Shown: in pieces, positions 24,519 through 33,757 of the stretch
Layout of the letters: each line of letters opens with the position of its first letter
Numbering within the stretch: position 1 is the stretch's first letter
DNA from: Loktanella sp. M215
Lineage (GTDB): Bacteria; Pseudomonadota; Alphaproteobacteria; Rhodobacterales; Rhodobacteraceae
Assembly: GCF_021735925.1 (NCBI RefSeq)
Contig: NZ_WMEA01000001.1
Span: 3,502,001-3,566,000, forward strand
Direction: 5' to 3'
Length of the DNA: 64,000 bases
Program-made: the position numbers and the translations under genes
Notes under the pieces: generated by a model
Told to the model about the DNA's origin: nothing
The model's database searches: none
The model's input: the letters and a program-made list of their open reading frames with translations, nothing else

Positions 24519-24541
24519 CCTGATTTTCGGTGAAAATCAGG
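24519..24541 (+). terminator. Perfect inverted repeat after the SDR gene
   Basis: Ten-base arms CCTGATTTTC and GAAAATCAGG surround GGT. No T run follows on the plus strand, and it runs straight into a type-B repeat. It is probably a terminator or an mRNA 3'-end stabiliser for the SDR transcript. Confidence 0.5.
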
Positions 24542-24573
24542 TGCCTCCGGCGGGGATATTTCTGAAACAGAGA
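24542..24573 (-). repeat. Type-B intergenic repeat, divergent copy
   Basis: On the minus strand it reads CTGTTTCAGAAATATCCCC then GCCGGAGGCA, matching the type-B pattern (TTTC-AAAATA-C-CCGCCGGAGGC) with several changes. It lies between the SDR gene and the dienelactone hydrolase gene. Confidence 0.55.
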
Positions 24574-24702
24574 GGGGGGGGGGCGCCGCGCGTCGATCAG
24601 CAGTTCGTGAGGTGTGGGATGGGCGCTTGGCAGAGGGGAACGGTGCGTTAGGCTGCCGGGTGTCGGGGCATGATCTCCGGCCCTGACAGGAAGGATTGCG
24701 CG

Positions 24703-25590
24703 ATGACGCGACTGACGGCCAAGGATTTCGACCCCAAGCTGCTGGAGCTTTATGATTTCTATGCCCACGGGATGATCACGAAACGCGAGTTTCTGGACGG
24801 TGCCGCAAAGTTCGCCGTGGGCGGCATGACGGCGGCGGGGATTCTGGGGCTGATGGCGCCAAATTATGCGCTGGCCGAGCAGGTGTCATTCAATGACGAG
24901 GCCATTACGCCGGAATACATCACCTATCCGTCACCCAACGGGCATGGCGAGGTGCGCGGCTATCTGGTGCGGCCTGCGGGGGTCGAGGGGCCTCTGCCTG
25001 CCGTGGTGGTCGTCCACGAGAACCGGGGACTGAACCCCTACATCGAGGATGTGGCGCGCCGGCTGGCCAAGGCGGGGTTCATGGCGCTGGCCCCCGACGG
25101 GCTGACATCCGTGGGCGGGTATCCGGGCAACGATGCGGAGGGGCGCGATCTGCAGGCCAGCGTCGATCCGGAGAAGCTGATGAACGACTTCTTTGCGGCC
25201 GTCGAGTTCATGATGGCGCATGAGGGATCGACGGGCAACGTCGGGATCACCGGGTTCTGCTATGGCGGCGGTGTCGCCAATGCGGCGGCGGTGGCCTATC
25301 CGGAGTTGAAGGCCGCTGTCCCCTACTACGGCCGGCAGCCGGATGCGGCGGATGTGCCCAAGATCGCGGCGGCGCTGCTGATCCATTACGCCGGGCTGGA
25401 CGAGCGGGTGAACGAAGGCTGGCCCGCGTATGAAGCGGCGCTGGAGGCTGCGGGGACCAGTTATGAGGCGTTCATCTATCCGGACGTGAACCACGGGTTC
25501 CACAACGACAGCACGCCACGCTATGACGCAGCGGCGGCAGAGCTGTCGTGGGAGCGGACGCTGGCGCATTTCAAGACGCATCTGGCCTGA
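24703..25590 (+). CDS. Dienelactone hydrolase family protein, probably exported
   Basis: 295 residues. The N-terminal 60 residues are unusual for a dienelactone hydrolase: [20 protein letters not shown] forms a Tat-like stretch (KR rather than RR) followed by a hydrophobic segment and ALA, so periplasmic export or membrane anchoring is possible. The alpha/beta-hydrolase core has [13 protein letters not shown], the nucleophile elbow GFCYGGG with Cys at about 186, and the His loop NHGFHND. Cys in place of Ser is normal for this family. ATG 24703 is supported by AGGAAGG. The substrate is unknown; it is similar to YghX-type proteins. It is monocistronic. Confidence 0.82.
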   Translation: MTRLTAKDFDPKLLELYDFYAHGMITKREFLDGAAKFAVGGMTAAGILGLMAPNYALAEQVSFNDEAITPEYITYPSPNGHGEVRGYLVRPAGVEGPLPAVVVVHENRGLNPYIEDVARRLAKAGFMALAPDGLTSVGGYPGNDAEGRDLQASVDPEKLMNDFFAAVEFMMAHEGSTGNVGITGFCYGGGVANAAAVAYPELKAAVPYYGRQPDAADVPKIAAALLIHYAGLDERVNEGWPAYEAALEAAGTSYEAFIYPDVNHGFHNDSTPRYDAAAAELSWERTLAHFKTHLA

Positions 25591-25627
25591 CCGGGTGACG
25601 GTGGTTTCCGGCGCCGGTTGAATCGGC

Positions 25628-25653
25628 GAAAGGCCCGCTGCGGCGGGCCTTTC
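25628..25653. terminator. Bidirectional terminator-like hairpin between convergent genes
   Basis: GAAAGGCCCGC - TGCG - GCGGGCCTTTC, an 11-base perfect stem with a four-base loop. It is placed between the hydrolase stop (25590) and the HlyU-like stop (25675), and its stem T run can serve either strand. Confidence 0.75.
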
Positions 25654-25674
25654 GGGCGATACGCCTGATCGGGT

Positions 25675-25962
25675 CTAGCTGTCGAAAAGGGCTTTGCCCT
25701 GTTCGTCGATCATCTGGCGAGCCTTGTTCAGCGAGGCTTTGCGCGCGTCGTCGAGGTCCTGCATCGTGTCGGCGCGGATCAGCTGGTGGACCTTGGCCAC
25801 GCCGTCGACATCGGCCGTGATGCGTGCGGCGACGCGGTAGGTGCTACCTTCGCGCATCGGGTTGGGCGTGATGGTGAAGCCGTTGTAGTCCTCTGACAAT
25901 CCCTCTTGTGCGGGCGCGTCAGCGGCAGGTTTCGATCCGAAGAGTTTCGACAGCCACGCCAC
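25675..25962 (-). CDS. HlyU-like family protein
   Basis: 95 residues. It opens [11 protein letters not shown], then [22 protein letters not shown], then [10 protein letters not shown] and a C-terminal helix. This is the common alphaproteobacterial HlyU/DUF family; Vibrio HlyU is a haemolysin activator, but these short versions lack an obvious helix-turn-helix and their role is uncertain. It starts four bases after the rpoD stop on the same strand, so it is probably co-transcribed with rpoD. A terminator follows. Confidence 0.75.
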   Translation of the reverse strand: MAWLSKLFGSKPAADAPAQEGLSEDYNGFTITPNPMREGSTYRVAARITADVDGVAKVHQLIRADTMQDLDDARKASLNKARQMIDEQGKALFDS

Positions 25963-25966
25963 CCGC

Positions 25967-27946
25967 CTACTGGTCCAGGAAGCTGCGCAGCTTGCGCGAA
26001 CGGCTGGGGTGCTTGAGCTTGCGCAGGGCCTTCGCCTCGATCTGGCGGATGCGTTCGCGGGTGACGCTGAACTGCTGGCCGACCTCTTCCAGCGTGTGGT
26101 CGGTGTTCATGCCGATGCCGAAGCGCATGCGCAGCACGCGCTCCTCGCGCGGTGTGAGGGAGGCCAGAACGCGGGTCGTGGTTTCCTTCAGGTTTTCCTG
26201 GATGGCGGAATCCAGCGGCAGGATTGCGTTCTTGTCTTCGATGAAGTCGCCAAGCTGGCTGTCTTCCTCGTCGCCGATCGGCGTTTCCAGCGAGATCGGT
26301 TCCTTGGCGATCTTCATCACCTTGCGAACCTTTTCGAGCGGCATCTGGAGCTTTTCGGCCAGTTCCTCTGGTGTCGGTTCGCGGCCGATTTCGTGCAGCA
26401 TCTGGCGGCCCGTGCGGACCAGCTTGTTGATCGTCTCGATCATGTGGACCGGGATGCGGATCGTGCGGGCCTGATCGGCGATCGAACGCGTGATCGCCTG
26501 ACGGATCCACCATGTCGCGTAGGTCGAGAACTTGTAGCCGCGGCGGTATTCGAACTTGTCCACGGCCTTCATTAGGCCGATGTTGCCTTCCTGAATAAGA
26601 TCAAGGAATTGCAGCCCGCGGTTCGTGTACTTTTTGGCGATGGAGATGACGAGGCGGAGGTTCGCCTCGACCATTTCCTTCTTGGCCTGGCGGGCTTCTT
26701 TTTCGCCCTTCTGGACCTGTGACACGATGCGGCGGAATTCGGTGATATCGACGCCGACATATTGGCCGACCTGCGCCATGTCGCCGCGCAGTTCTTCGAT
26801 CTTGTCGGTGGAGCGTTCGATCAGCGCCTGCCAGCCGCGACCGGCCTTTTCGGCGATGTCTTCCAGCCAGTTCGGGTCGAGTTCACGACCGCGGTAGGCG
26901 TCGATAAATTCGCGGCGGTTGATGCGGGCCTGGTCGGCGAGTTTGACCATCGCGCTGTCGATCTGCATGATCCGGCGGTTGATGCCGTAAAGCTGGTCGA
27001 TCAGCGCTTCGATGCGGTTGTTGTGCAGGTGCAGCGAGTTCACGCGTTCCACGATCTCGGAGCGCAGGGACTGGTAGGTCTCCTCCTCTCCGGTCGAGAA
27101 GCTGCTGTCCTCGTTCAGGGTGGCGGACATGCGGGCGTCCTGCATTTCCGACAGTTTGCCGAAGTCGCTGGCGATGATTTCGAGGGTTTCCAGCACGCGC
27201 GGCTTCAGGGCGGCTTCCATGGCCGCGAGGCTCATGTTGGCCTGCTCGTCGTCGTCTTCCTCGTCGTCCTTGGCGATGGGGTTGCCGTCGGCGTCGAGTT
27301 CGGACTTATCGTCGTCGTCCTTGGACCCGGTGTCGCCGCCGGCGGTGACGACGGGTTCTTCGCTGTCGTCGTCGCCCAGCTGGTTGCCGAAGGTGGTTTC
27401 AAGGTCGATGACGTCGCGCAGCAGAATGTCTTCGGACAGAAGTTCGTCGCGCCAGATCGTGATCGCCTGGAAGGTCAGCGGGCTTTCGCAGAGCCCGAGG
27501 ATCATCGTGTTGCGACCGGCCTCGATCCGCTTGGCGATGGCGATTTCGCCTTCGCGGGACAGCAGTTCGACGCTGCCCATCTCGCGCAGGTACATGCGGA
27601 CGGGGTCGTCGGTGCGGTCGAGCTTTTCAGCCTCTGCCCCGCCCAGCGCCACGTCGCGGCCACCCTGGATCGTGGCGACCTCGGTATTGCCGGCGGGCTC
27701 TTCGCTTTCCTCGGATTCTTCTTCTTCGGTGACTTGGATGCCCATCTCGGAGAGCATCGACATCACATCCTCGATCTGGTCGGAGGAGACCTGTTCGGGG
27801 GGCAGGACGGCGTTCAGCTGGTCATAGGTGATGTAGCCCCGCTCGCGCGCGTCGGCGATCATCTTCTTGACGGCGGCCTGGCTCATGTCGAGGCTGATGT
27901 CGCTGTCGCTATCGTCCTTGCGGTCGTCGTTGTCTTTGGCGGCCAT
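25967..27946 (-). CDS. rpoD: RNA polymerase primary sigma factor RpoD
   Basis: 659 residues. Region 1.1 opens [16 protein letters not shown] and contains [19 protein letters not shown]. Region 1.2 ([21 protein letters not shown], about 120-140) is followed by an acidic non-conserved insert (EDDDEQAN). Region 2 ([40 protein letters not shown]), region 3 ([13 protein letters not shown]) and region 4.2 ([21 protein letters not shown]) complete the group-1 pattern. It lies downstream of dnaG, the conserved dnaG-rpoD order. The 180-base gap before it contains several GATTCG/CGAATC inverted repeats. Confidence 0.97.
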   Translation of the reverse strand: MAAKDNDDRKDDSDSDISLDMSQAAVKKMIADARERGYITYDQLNAVLPPEQVSSDQIEDVMSMLSEMGIQVTEEEESEESEEPAGNTEVATIQGGRDVALGGAEAEKLDRTDDPVRMYLREMGSVELLSREGEIAIAKRIEAGRNTMILGLCESPLTFQAITIWRDELLSEDILLRDVIDLETTFGNQLGDDDSEEPVVTAGGDTGSKDDDDKSELDADGNPIAKDDEEDDDEQANMSLAAMEAALKPRVLETLEIIASDFGKLSEMQDARMSATLNEDSSFSTGEEETYQSLRSEIVERVNSLHLHNNRIEALIDQLYGINRRIMQIDSAMVKLADQARINRREFIDAYRGRELDPNWLEDIAEKAGRGWQALIERSTDKIEELRGDMAQVGQYVGVDITEFRRIVSQVQKGEKEARQAKKEMVEANLRLVISIAKKYTNRGLQFLDLIQEGNIGLMKAVDKFEYRRGYKFSTYATWWIRQAITRSIADQARTIRIPVHMIETINKLVRTGRQMLHEIGREPTPEELAEKLQMPLEKVRKVMKIAKEPISLETPIGDEEDSQLGDFIEDKNAILPLDSAIQENLKETTTRVLASLTPREERVLRMRFGIGMNTDHTLEEVGQQFSVTRERIRQIEAKALRKLKHPSRSRKLRSFLDQ

Positions 27947-28126
27947 GTCTCGGGGCTCCTCGTGTCAGCGGGCGACGGCGTGTCTGGCGAATCGGATGGG
28001 CGGGTGATTCGGTTGCAACGAATCAACGCTGTACGCGGCTGATTCGCAACCGGAAAGGGCAGAATTTACAGCCCCTGTTGCACGCACCCCCCTCGTTCGC
28101 CTGTCCACGAGCGTATCGGTTCTGCC

Positions 28127-30094
28127 CTACTTAGGGTCGCGCGGCGGTTTTGCAATCGTCAGCGCCTGCAGGATCGCATCAAATGCGGCGCGTTCGGACT
28201 TGTCCATGCCAAAGCCGTTTTCGGCGATGACGATCTCGGCGTTGTCCTCGCCACCGATCTGGCTGGACTTGGCGACGGCGCGCACCGCCTCGCCCAGACG
28301 CCATGTCAGCCCCTCGTCGGCGGCGTCGACGTCCTCCACCGCTTCGGAGACCTCGCGCGGCAGCGCACGGGCGGCGGTCAGCTTGGCGAAGCTTTCGGCG
28401 AGGCAGCGGCGGGCGAAATCGACGTCGCCGGGTTTGCGCAGGCCGGAGGTCAGGACGACGTCGCGCTGGGTCAGGATGCGGGCCACGGCCTCTTCACCCA
28501 CGCAGGCGTGCAGGTGGGTGGTCAGGTCCGTGTCGTCGGCGCAGCGCAGGATCGCGTCGCGCAGACGGGCGTGGTCGGGGTCGGTGCAATCCATCAGCTC
28601 CAGCGGGGCGAGGAAGGCGTGCAGGGCGGCGGGTGTGGCGATCAGGGTGGCGAGGATCACCGCCTCGCGCATGTGGGATTCGTCGGCGGCCCCGGCGCCG
28701 AGGATCGAGCGCTTGTTGGAGGCGACGGGCGAGAGGTCGCGTTCCCACGGCTGCTGCTTGGGGTTCCATTTCTGCGCCTTGCGCGGCGTGAAGGCCTTGT
28801 TCTGCGGCTTGCGGGTGCGGAAGAGGTCCCAGCGCATTTCCTTGATCGCCTCGCCGTAGTGGCTGCGGATCGAGGGGTCGGCGATCAGCTTGATCTTGTC
28901 GCGCAGCGACTTGTCCAGCGCCGCGCGGCGTTCGGGGCTGTCGAAGACGCGGCCTTCGGTTTCGCGCTGCCAGAGCAGTTGCACCATGGGCATGGCGGCG
29001 TCGATGATCGCCTGCATGGCGTCGCGACCCTGCTGCTTGATCACGTCGTCGGGGTCGAGGCCGGCGGGCATGACGGCGAATCGCAAGGACTGCCCGGCGG
29101 CGAGAAGCGGCAGGGCGAGGTCGATGACGCGCATCGCGGCGCGCAGGCCGGCGGTGTCGCCGTCGAGCGCAATGATCGGTTCGGGCGAGATCCGCCAGAG
29201 CATGTGGAGGTGGTGTTCGGTGACGGCAGTGCCGAGGGGGGCGACGGCGGCGGCGAACCCGGCCTCGCTGAGCGCGATGACGTCCATGTAGCCTTCGGCG
29301 ACGACGAGGGGCGTGCCCTTGCCGGCGGCGGTGCGGGCGTTCTGCACGTTGTAGAGGGTGCGGGACTTGTCGAAGAGTTCTGTTTCCGGCGAGTTGTAGT
29401 ATTTCGCTTTGGCGTTCAGGTCCATTGCCCGGCCGCCGAAGGCGATCGCCCTGCCCCGCGCGTCGCGGATCGGGAACATGATGCGGCCGCGGAAGCGGTC
29501 GTAGGGGGCGCCGCCCCGGTCGCTGACAGCCGCGAGCCCTGCGTCGATCACCAGCTTCTGCGCCACACCCTTGGCGGTGAGGGCGGCAAGCACGCCGCCG
29601 TTGTCGGGGGCGAAGCCGATGTCCCAGCGCGCCTGCGCCTCGGGGCTGAGGCCCCGGCGGGCGAGGTAGTCGCGGGCGGGACCTGCGGCAGCGGTTTGCA
29701 GGTTCAGGCGGAAGTGCTGGACCGCCTGCTCCATCACCTCGGCCAGTTCGGTGCGGGTGTCGGCCTTTTCCTGCGCGCGGGGGTCGCGTTCGGGCATCGG
29801 CAGGCCGGCTTCACCTGCGAGGATGCGGATCGCCTCCATGAAGTCGACATTCTCGGTCTCGCGCACGAAGGAGATGGCGTCGCCTTTGGCGTGGCAGCCG
29901 AAGCAGTAGTAGAATCCCTTGCGGTCGTCGACGTGGAAGCTGGCGGATTTTTCCTGATGGAACGGGCACGGCGCCCACATGTCGCCGCGGCCCTGATTGG
30001 ACTTCTTGTTGTCCCACATGACCTTGCGCCCGACGACCTGTGACAGCGACAGGCGGGTGCGCAATTCGTCGATGAAACCGGGGGGTAAGGACAT
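28127..30094 (-). CDS. dnaG: DNA primase DnaG
   Basis: 655 residues from ATG 30094. The CHC2 zinc ribbon is APCPFHQEKSASFH ... FYYCFGCHAKGD (Cys 43, His 46, Cys 64, Cys 67). The catalytic core has RFRGRIMFPI near 230. The TOPRIM segment VAEGYMDVIALSEAGF and ALDGDTAG hold the metal-binding acidic residues. The C-terminal helicase-binding region is less conserved, as expected. It makes RNA primers at the replication fork. The start is family-consistent; an upstream extension in frame overlaps a repeat and is unlikely. It precedes rpoD on the same strand. Confidence 0.96.
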   Translation of the reverse strand: MSLPPGFIDELRTRLSLSQVVGRKVMWDNKKSNQGRGDMWAPCPFHQEKSASFHVDDRKGFYYCFGCHAKGDAISFVRETENVDFMEAIRILAGEAGLPMPERDPRAQEKADTRTELAEVMEQAVQHFRLNLQTAAAGPARDYLARRGLSPEAQARWDIGFAPDNGGVLAALTAKGVAQKLVIDAGLAAVSDRGGAPYDRFRGRIMFPIRDARGRAIAFGGRAMDLNAKAKYYNSPETELFDKSRTLYNVQNARTAAGKGTPLVVAEGYMDVIALSEAGFAAAVAPLGTAVTEHHLHMLWRISPEPIIALDGDTAGLRAAMRVIDLALPLLAAGQSLRFAVMPAGLDPDDVIKQQGRDAMQAIIDAAMPMVQLLWQRETEGRVFDSPERRAALDKSLRDKIKLIADPSIRSHYGEAIKEMRWDLFRTRKPQNKAFTPRKAQKWNPKQQPWERDLSPVASNKRSILGAGAADESHMREAVILATLIATPAALHAFLAPLELMDCTDPDHARLRDAILRCADDTDLTTHLHACVGEEAVARILTQRDVVLTSGLRKPGDVDFARRCLAESFAKLTAARALPREVSEAVEDVDAADEGLTWRLGEAVRAVAKSSQIGGEDNAEIVIAENGFGMDKSERAAFDAILQALTIAKPPRDPK

Positions 30095-30138
30095 GGGGTG
30101 ATTATCGCTGAGGGTGAGTGCAGAGTCGAGAGGGCGGA

Positions 30139-30194
30139 GGGGGCGCTGCCCCCACGGCTGCGCCGCCCCCCGAAGTATTTTCAACCAGAAGAAG
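30139..30194 (-). repeat. Type-A intergenic repeat, copy 3, overlapping the MATE stop codon
   Basis: The head on the minus strand (30194 to 30175) matches 18 of 20 bases of the type-A head. Its TGA (30183-30181) is the stop codon of the MATE gene, and the last MATE residues SPSSG are encoded by the start of the repeat. The tail contains GGGGGC/GCGCCCCC hairpin arms. Confidence 0.8.
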
Positions 30195-31497
30195 GGGAGA
30201 GTGCCGCGCGTTCGAGGGCGGGGTATCGCCAGCCGAGGGTGAGGCCGCGGAAGACGAAGGAGAGCAGAAGGCCGATCCAGAGGCCGTGATTACCGAAGAG
30301 CGCCATGAGCGGGATGACGGCGGCGAAGTAGAGGAGTGTCGAGACCACCATCATGTTGCGCATGTCGGTGGTGCGGGTGGCGCCGATGAAGATGCCGTCG
30401 AGCATCCAGGCGGCGACGCCCGCGATGGGAGCCAGCACCATGTAGGGCAGGTAGTGGCGGGCGGCGGTCTGCACTTCTGGCGCCGTGGTCATGATGTCGA
30501 TGACGGTGCCGCCCAGAAGCGCGAAGGCCAGCGCCAAGGCAGCGCAGATCGCGGCGCCCCAGCCGGAGGTCAGGAGCGCGGCGCGGCGCAGGGCGGGACG
30601 GTCGCGGCGGCCCAGTGCTTGCCCCACGAGGGATTCTGCTGCGATGGCGAAGCCGTCGAGGGCGTAGGCCGTGACCTCGAGGAACTGCAGCAGGATCTGG
30701 TTGGCGGCGAGCTGGATGTCGCCGAAATGCGCGCCCCAGAACAGGAAGCTGACGAAGATCGCCTGCAGCAGGACGCTGCGGATCAGGATGTCGCCGTTGA
30801 CGATGCCCATGCGGATCAGGCGGGCGCGGTCGAAGACCCGCGGCCAGTCGCGCCAGGCGGGGACGCGGAAGGCCGCGCGGCAGAGCCAGAGGCCGAGTGC
30901 CAGGCCGGACCATTCGGCGATGACCGTGGCTGCGGCGACCCCCGGCACGCCCCAGCCGAGGTGCAGCACGAAGATGAGGTCGAGGGTGATGTTGGCGCCG
31001 TTCATCAGCACCTGGATCAGCAGCACGGCGCCGGTGCGTTCCTGTGCGATCAGCCAGCCGGTGATGCCGTAGAGCGCGATGGCGGCGGGGGCGGACCAGA
31101 CGCGGATCGCCATGTAGTTGCGGGCGAGGGTTTCGACCTCGGCACTGGCCGGAGAGATGGCGAAGGCCCCGGCGAAGAGGAGGGTCTGGGCGGCGATGAT
31201 GATTGCACCTGCCGTGACGCCGATGATGAGGGCGCGGGACAAAAGGGCCGCGACCTCTGGGGTATTCTCCTCACCGATGGCCTGTGCGGTGAGGCCGGAT
31301 GTGCCCATGCGCAGGAAGCCGAAGACCCAGTAGATCGCCGTCAGGATGATCGCGCCGATGCCCACGGCCCCGATCGGGGCCGCCTGCCCCAGCTGACCCA
31401 CGACTCCGGTGTCGACGACGCCGAGGATCGGCACCGTCGCGTTCGAGATCACCACCGGCAGCGCGATGTGCAGCACCCGGCGGTGCGTGAGGTTCAT
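30181..31497 (-). CDS. MATE family efflux transporter (DinF-like)
   Basis: 438 residues with twelve predicted helices. The first helix region reads VLHIALPVVISNATVPILGVVDT, shown here by its core ALPVVISNATVP, then GAIILTAIYWVFGFLRMGT, typical of the DinF branch. The second half repeats the pattern (QLAANQILLQFLEVTAYALDG, AAWMLDGIFIGATRT). It exports drugs or organic cations by Na+ or H+ antiport; the substrate is unknown. The last few codons and the stop lie inside a dispersed repeat. It follows two thioesterase genes on the same strand after a one-base gap. Confidence 0.9.
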   Translation of the reverse strand: MNLTHRRVLHIALPVVISNATVPILGVVDTGVVGQLGQAAPIGAVGIGAIILTAIYWVFGFLRMGTSGLTAQAIGEENTPEVAALLSRALIIGVTAGAIIIAAQTLLFAGAFAISPASAEVETLARNYMAIRVWSAPAAIALYGITGWLIAQERTGAVLLIQVLMNGANITLDLIFVLHLGWGVPGVAAATVIAEWSGLALGLWLCRAAFRVPAWRDWPRVFDRARLIRMGIVNGDILIRSVLLQAIFVSFLFWGAHFGDIQLAANQILLQFLEVTAYALDGFAIAAESLVGQALGRRDRPALRRAALLTSGWGAAICAALALAFALLGGTVIDIMTTAPEVQTAARHYLPYMVLAPIAGVAAWMLDGIFIGATRTTDMRNMMVVSTLLYFAAVIPLMALFGNHGLWIGLLLSFVFRGLTLGWRYPALERAALSPSSG

Positions 31498-31498
31498 C

Positions 31499-32002
31499 TC
31501 AGTCCTCGCCGCGGACCGGCATCAGGAAATGCCCCGTGGCCTGCGCGAACAGCCGCGCGCGGTTGTCCTGCCAGGCCTCGACATGGACGCTCGCGTAGCG
31601 GCGGCCGGAGCGATTCACGCGGGCACGGGCGTAGGCGTCGCGCGGCAGGCCGGAGCGGAGGTAGTCGACGTTGAAGTCGATGGTCTTGGGCAGGCGGCGG
31701 GGGATCGCCTCGGCGCCCGATTCCATGTCTTCCCACAGCATCGCCCAGCTGAGTTCGATGATGGCCGCGACCTCCATGAAGGCGGCGGTGACGCCGCCGT
31801 GGAGCGCCGGGATCGCCGGGTTGCCGATCAGCATGTCGGCGAAGGGCAGCACGGCGGTCAGCTCGTCGCCGTGACGTTCGAACTGGATGCCGAGGAAGCG
31901 GATGTAGGGCACACCGTCGACGAGGCCCTGCAGGGTGGCGTCGCGGCGCTGCTTGACGACCTGCACGGGTTCCGGGCGGGCGCGTTTGGGCGGCATGCTC
32001 AT
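31499..32002 (-). CDS. PaaI family hotdog thioesterase (second of a pair)
   Basis: 167 residues from ATG 32002. The PaaI/acyl-CoA thioesterase core is visible: VPYIRFLGIQFERHGDEL, IPALHGGVTAAFMEVAA with the HGG motif near 68-70, and the long strand PKTIDFNVDYLRSGLP. The start overlaps the preceding thioesterase stop by four bases (ATGA), so the two hotdog proteins are made together and may form a heteromer. The acyl substrate is unknown. MATE follows after one base. Confidence 0.8.
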   Translation of the reverse strand: MSMPPKRARPEPVQVVKQRRDATLQGLVDGVPYIRFLGIQFERHGDELTAVLPFADMLIGNPAIPALHGGVTAAFMEVAAIIELSWAMLWEDMESGAEAIPRRLPKTIDFNVDYLRSGLPRDAYARARVNRSGRRYASVHVEAWQDNRARLFAQATGHFLMPVRGED

Positions 32003-32475
32003 GATGTGGCCTGCGGCTTGCGGGGACGCTCGACGGTAAAGGCACCGGTGGCGGAGGCGACCGGGCGGTCGGTGTCTTCGTCCAGTGCCACGGCGCGCAC
32101 GAAGGCGACGGAGCGGGTGACGTGGTAGCAGGTGGCCTTTGCGGTGATGGTCTGGCCCGGGGTCGCGGGGCGCATGTAGTCGATGCGCAGGTCGATGGTG
32201 GCCGTGCCCAGCCCTGCGGCCGGGTGCACCATGACCGCGGCACCGCAGCAGGTGTCCATCAGCGCAGAGACGGCGCCGCCGTGGATCACGCCGGTGTCCG
32301 GATCGCCCACGAGGCGGGCGTCGTAGGGCATGGTGATTGTGGCCTCTCCATCCCCCACAGCGGTCATCTGCATGCCAAGCGCGCTGGCGTGGGGGATAAT
32401 CGCGATGAATTGCGCCGCCACCTGCTTGCGGCGGTCGATCTGGGTGTCGGGGGGCATCTGGGGGCTGTCGGTCAT
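31999..32475 (-). CDS. PaaI family hotdog thioesterase (first of a pair)
   Basis: 158 residues. IIPHASALGMQMTAVGDGEA opens the fold, GVIHGGAVSALMDTCCG carries the HGG motif, and TIDLRIDYMRPATPGQ is the conserved following strand. It belongs to the PaaI/YigI-like acyl-CoA thioesterases. It is the first gene of a three-gene minus-strand unit (thioesterase, thioesterase, MATE) and is divergent from the putative manganese exporter, so the intervening 90 bases, including the palindrome at 32543, may influence both. Confidence 0.82.
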   Translation of the reverse strand: MTDSPQMPPDTQIDRRKQVAAQFIAIIPHASALGMQMTAVGDGEATITMPYDARLVGDPDTGVIHGGAVSALMDTCCGAAVMVHPAAGLGTATIDLRIDYMRPATPGQTITAKATCYHVTRSVAFVRAVALDEDTDRPVASATGAFTVERPRKPQATS

Positions 32476-32510
32476 GGGTGGGCCTTTTCAAGTCCGCGAC
32501 AACTTCGCAC

Positions 32511-32559
32511 TTGCGGCGATGCGCGCAACCCCTATGTTAAACTTGAGAATGGTTCGCAA
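32511..32559 (+). promoter_or_regulatory. Promoter and palindromic metalloregulator-like operator of the putative Mn exporter
   Basis: TTGCGG (32511-32516), 16 bases, TATGTT (32533-32538), then the imperfect palindrome TTGAGAA TGG TTCGCAA (32543-32559; arms match at 6 of 7 positions). It covers the expected transcription start, 7 bases before the first ATG. Its shape resembles Fur-superfamily (Irr/Mur-type) TTxxGAA-NNN-TTCxxAA sites of alphaproteobacteria. Confidence 0.45.
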
Positions 32560-32565
32560 GTAGTA

Positions 32566-33705
32566 ATGCCAATGACCGCCACCACGACGATCACGCCCCC
32601 TGCCCGGCATGTTGGCCTGTTCAGGCCACGCCGCCTGGGCGTGGCGCTGGTGCTGCTGGCGCTGGCGGCGTTTCCGGGCGAGCTTGGTGCGCTGACGCGG
32701 GGGCTGATGACGGATGCCTTCACGCAGGTCTCGGGCTTTGTCGCGGCGACGCTGATCCTGTTCTACGGGGCCGAGCGGGTCTTCCGGTTCAACATCGGCA
32801 CGGCGTTGCAAAACGCGCGCGGCTGGCAGGTGCCGCTGGCCGCCCTGCTGGGGGCGACGCCCGGCTGCGGGGGGGCCGTGGTCGTCGTGGCGGCCTATAG
32901 CTCTGGGCATGTGGGGTTCGGCGCTGTCGTGGCGACATTGACGGCGACGATGGGCGATGCGGCGTTCCTGCTGATCGCGACGCGACCCGATGCGGCGCTG
33001 GTGGTGCTGCCGCTGTCTTTTGCCGTGGGTATCCTGAGCGGCTGGATCGTCGATGCCCTGCCGGGCGCGCCGGAACCGGGGGCGCGTGGGGGGTCCTGCG
33101 AACTGGCCCCGCTGATCGGGCGGACGCGAGCCAAGGACGTGGGTTTTGCCTGTTTCGCCCTGCCAGGTCTGGTCATCGGGATCACGCAGCTGACCGGCGC
33201 CGACGTGGCCGCGGTCTATGGCCCGGTCTTGCCCATCGTGGGTCTGGGCGGCACGGCGGCGGGGCTTTTCGTCTGGGTCACCTCGCGCCTGCAGGCGATG
33301 ACCAACACCGCCGACAGTCCTGTGACGCGGATGGCGGAGGAGACGGCCTTCATCTCGGTCTGGGTGATCGGCGCCTACCTTGCCTATGATTATATCGTGG
33401 CCTTCGGCAGTTTCGATCTGGAGGCGCTTTTCGGGTCGGTCGCGCCGCTGTTGCCGCTGATGGGCGTGCTGGTCGGGCTGGTGCCGGGCTGCGGGCCGCA
33501 GGTGCTGGTCACGACGCTGTATGCGGGCGGGCTGATCCCCTTTGCGGCGCTGATGGGCAACGCGATTTCCAACGATGGCGACGCGCTGTTCCCGGCGATC
33601 GCACTGGACCCGCGGGCGGCGGTGCGGGCGACGCTTTATTCCTCGGTCCCGGCGATCATTCTGGCCTACGGGTTCCACTGGCTAGCCCCCGGTTTCATGA
33701 ACTGA
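32566..33705 (+). CDS. Putative manganese/heavy-metal exporter (ArsP_2-type, ten helices)
   Basis: 379 residues from ATG 32566 (or 377 from 32572). About ten membrane helices form two halves, each with a glycine/cysteine-rich re-entrant motif: GATPGCGGAVVV near 103 and GLVPGCGPQVLV near 308, a clear internal duplication. I recall this family as putative manganese transporter or ten-helix heavy-metal exporter. The paired PGCG motifs could form the metal path. The palindrome just upstream supports metal-responsive control. Metal identity and direction of transport are inferred. Confidence 0.75.
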   Translation: MPMTATTTITPPARHVGLFRPRRLGVALVLLALAAFPGELGALTRGLMTDAFTQVSGFVAATLILFYGAERVFRFNIGTALQNARGWQVPLAALLGATPGCGGAVVVVAAYSSGHVGFGAVVATLTATMGDAAFLLIATRPDAALVVLPLSFAVGILSGWIVDALPGAPEPGARGGSCELAPLIGRTRAKDVGFACFALPGLVIGITQLTGADVAAVYGPVLPIVGLGGTAAGLFVWVTSRLQAMTNTADSPVTRMAEETAFISVWVIGAYLAYDYIVAFGSFDLEALFGSVAPLLPLMGVLVGLVPGCGPQVLVTTLYAGGLIPFAALMGNAISNDGDALFPAIALDPRAAVRATLYSSVPAIILAYGFHWLAPGFMN

Positions 33706-33730
33706 CCGTTTGCGCCCGGGGGGGCGCGGC

Positions 33731-33746
33731 GCTACGTTCACGTCAA
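33731..33746 (+). promoter_or_regulatory. MerR (LiuR-like) operator before the first MerR gene
   Basis: GCTACGTTCACGTCAA: 13 of 16 bases match the operator before the second MerR gene (34205-34220). On the minus strand it reads TTGACGTGAACGTAGC. It overlaps the ribosome binding site region, 12 bases before the ATG. Confidence 0.55.
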
Positions 33747-33757
33747 GGAGGAGCCCG

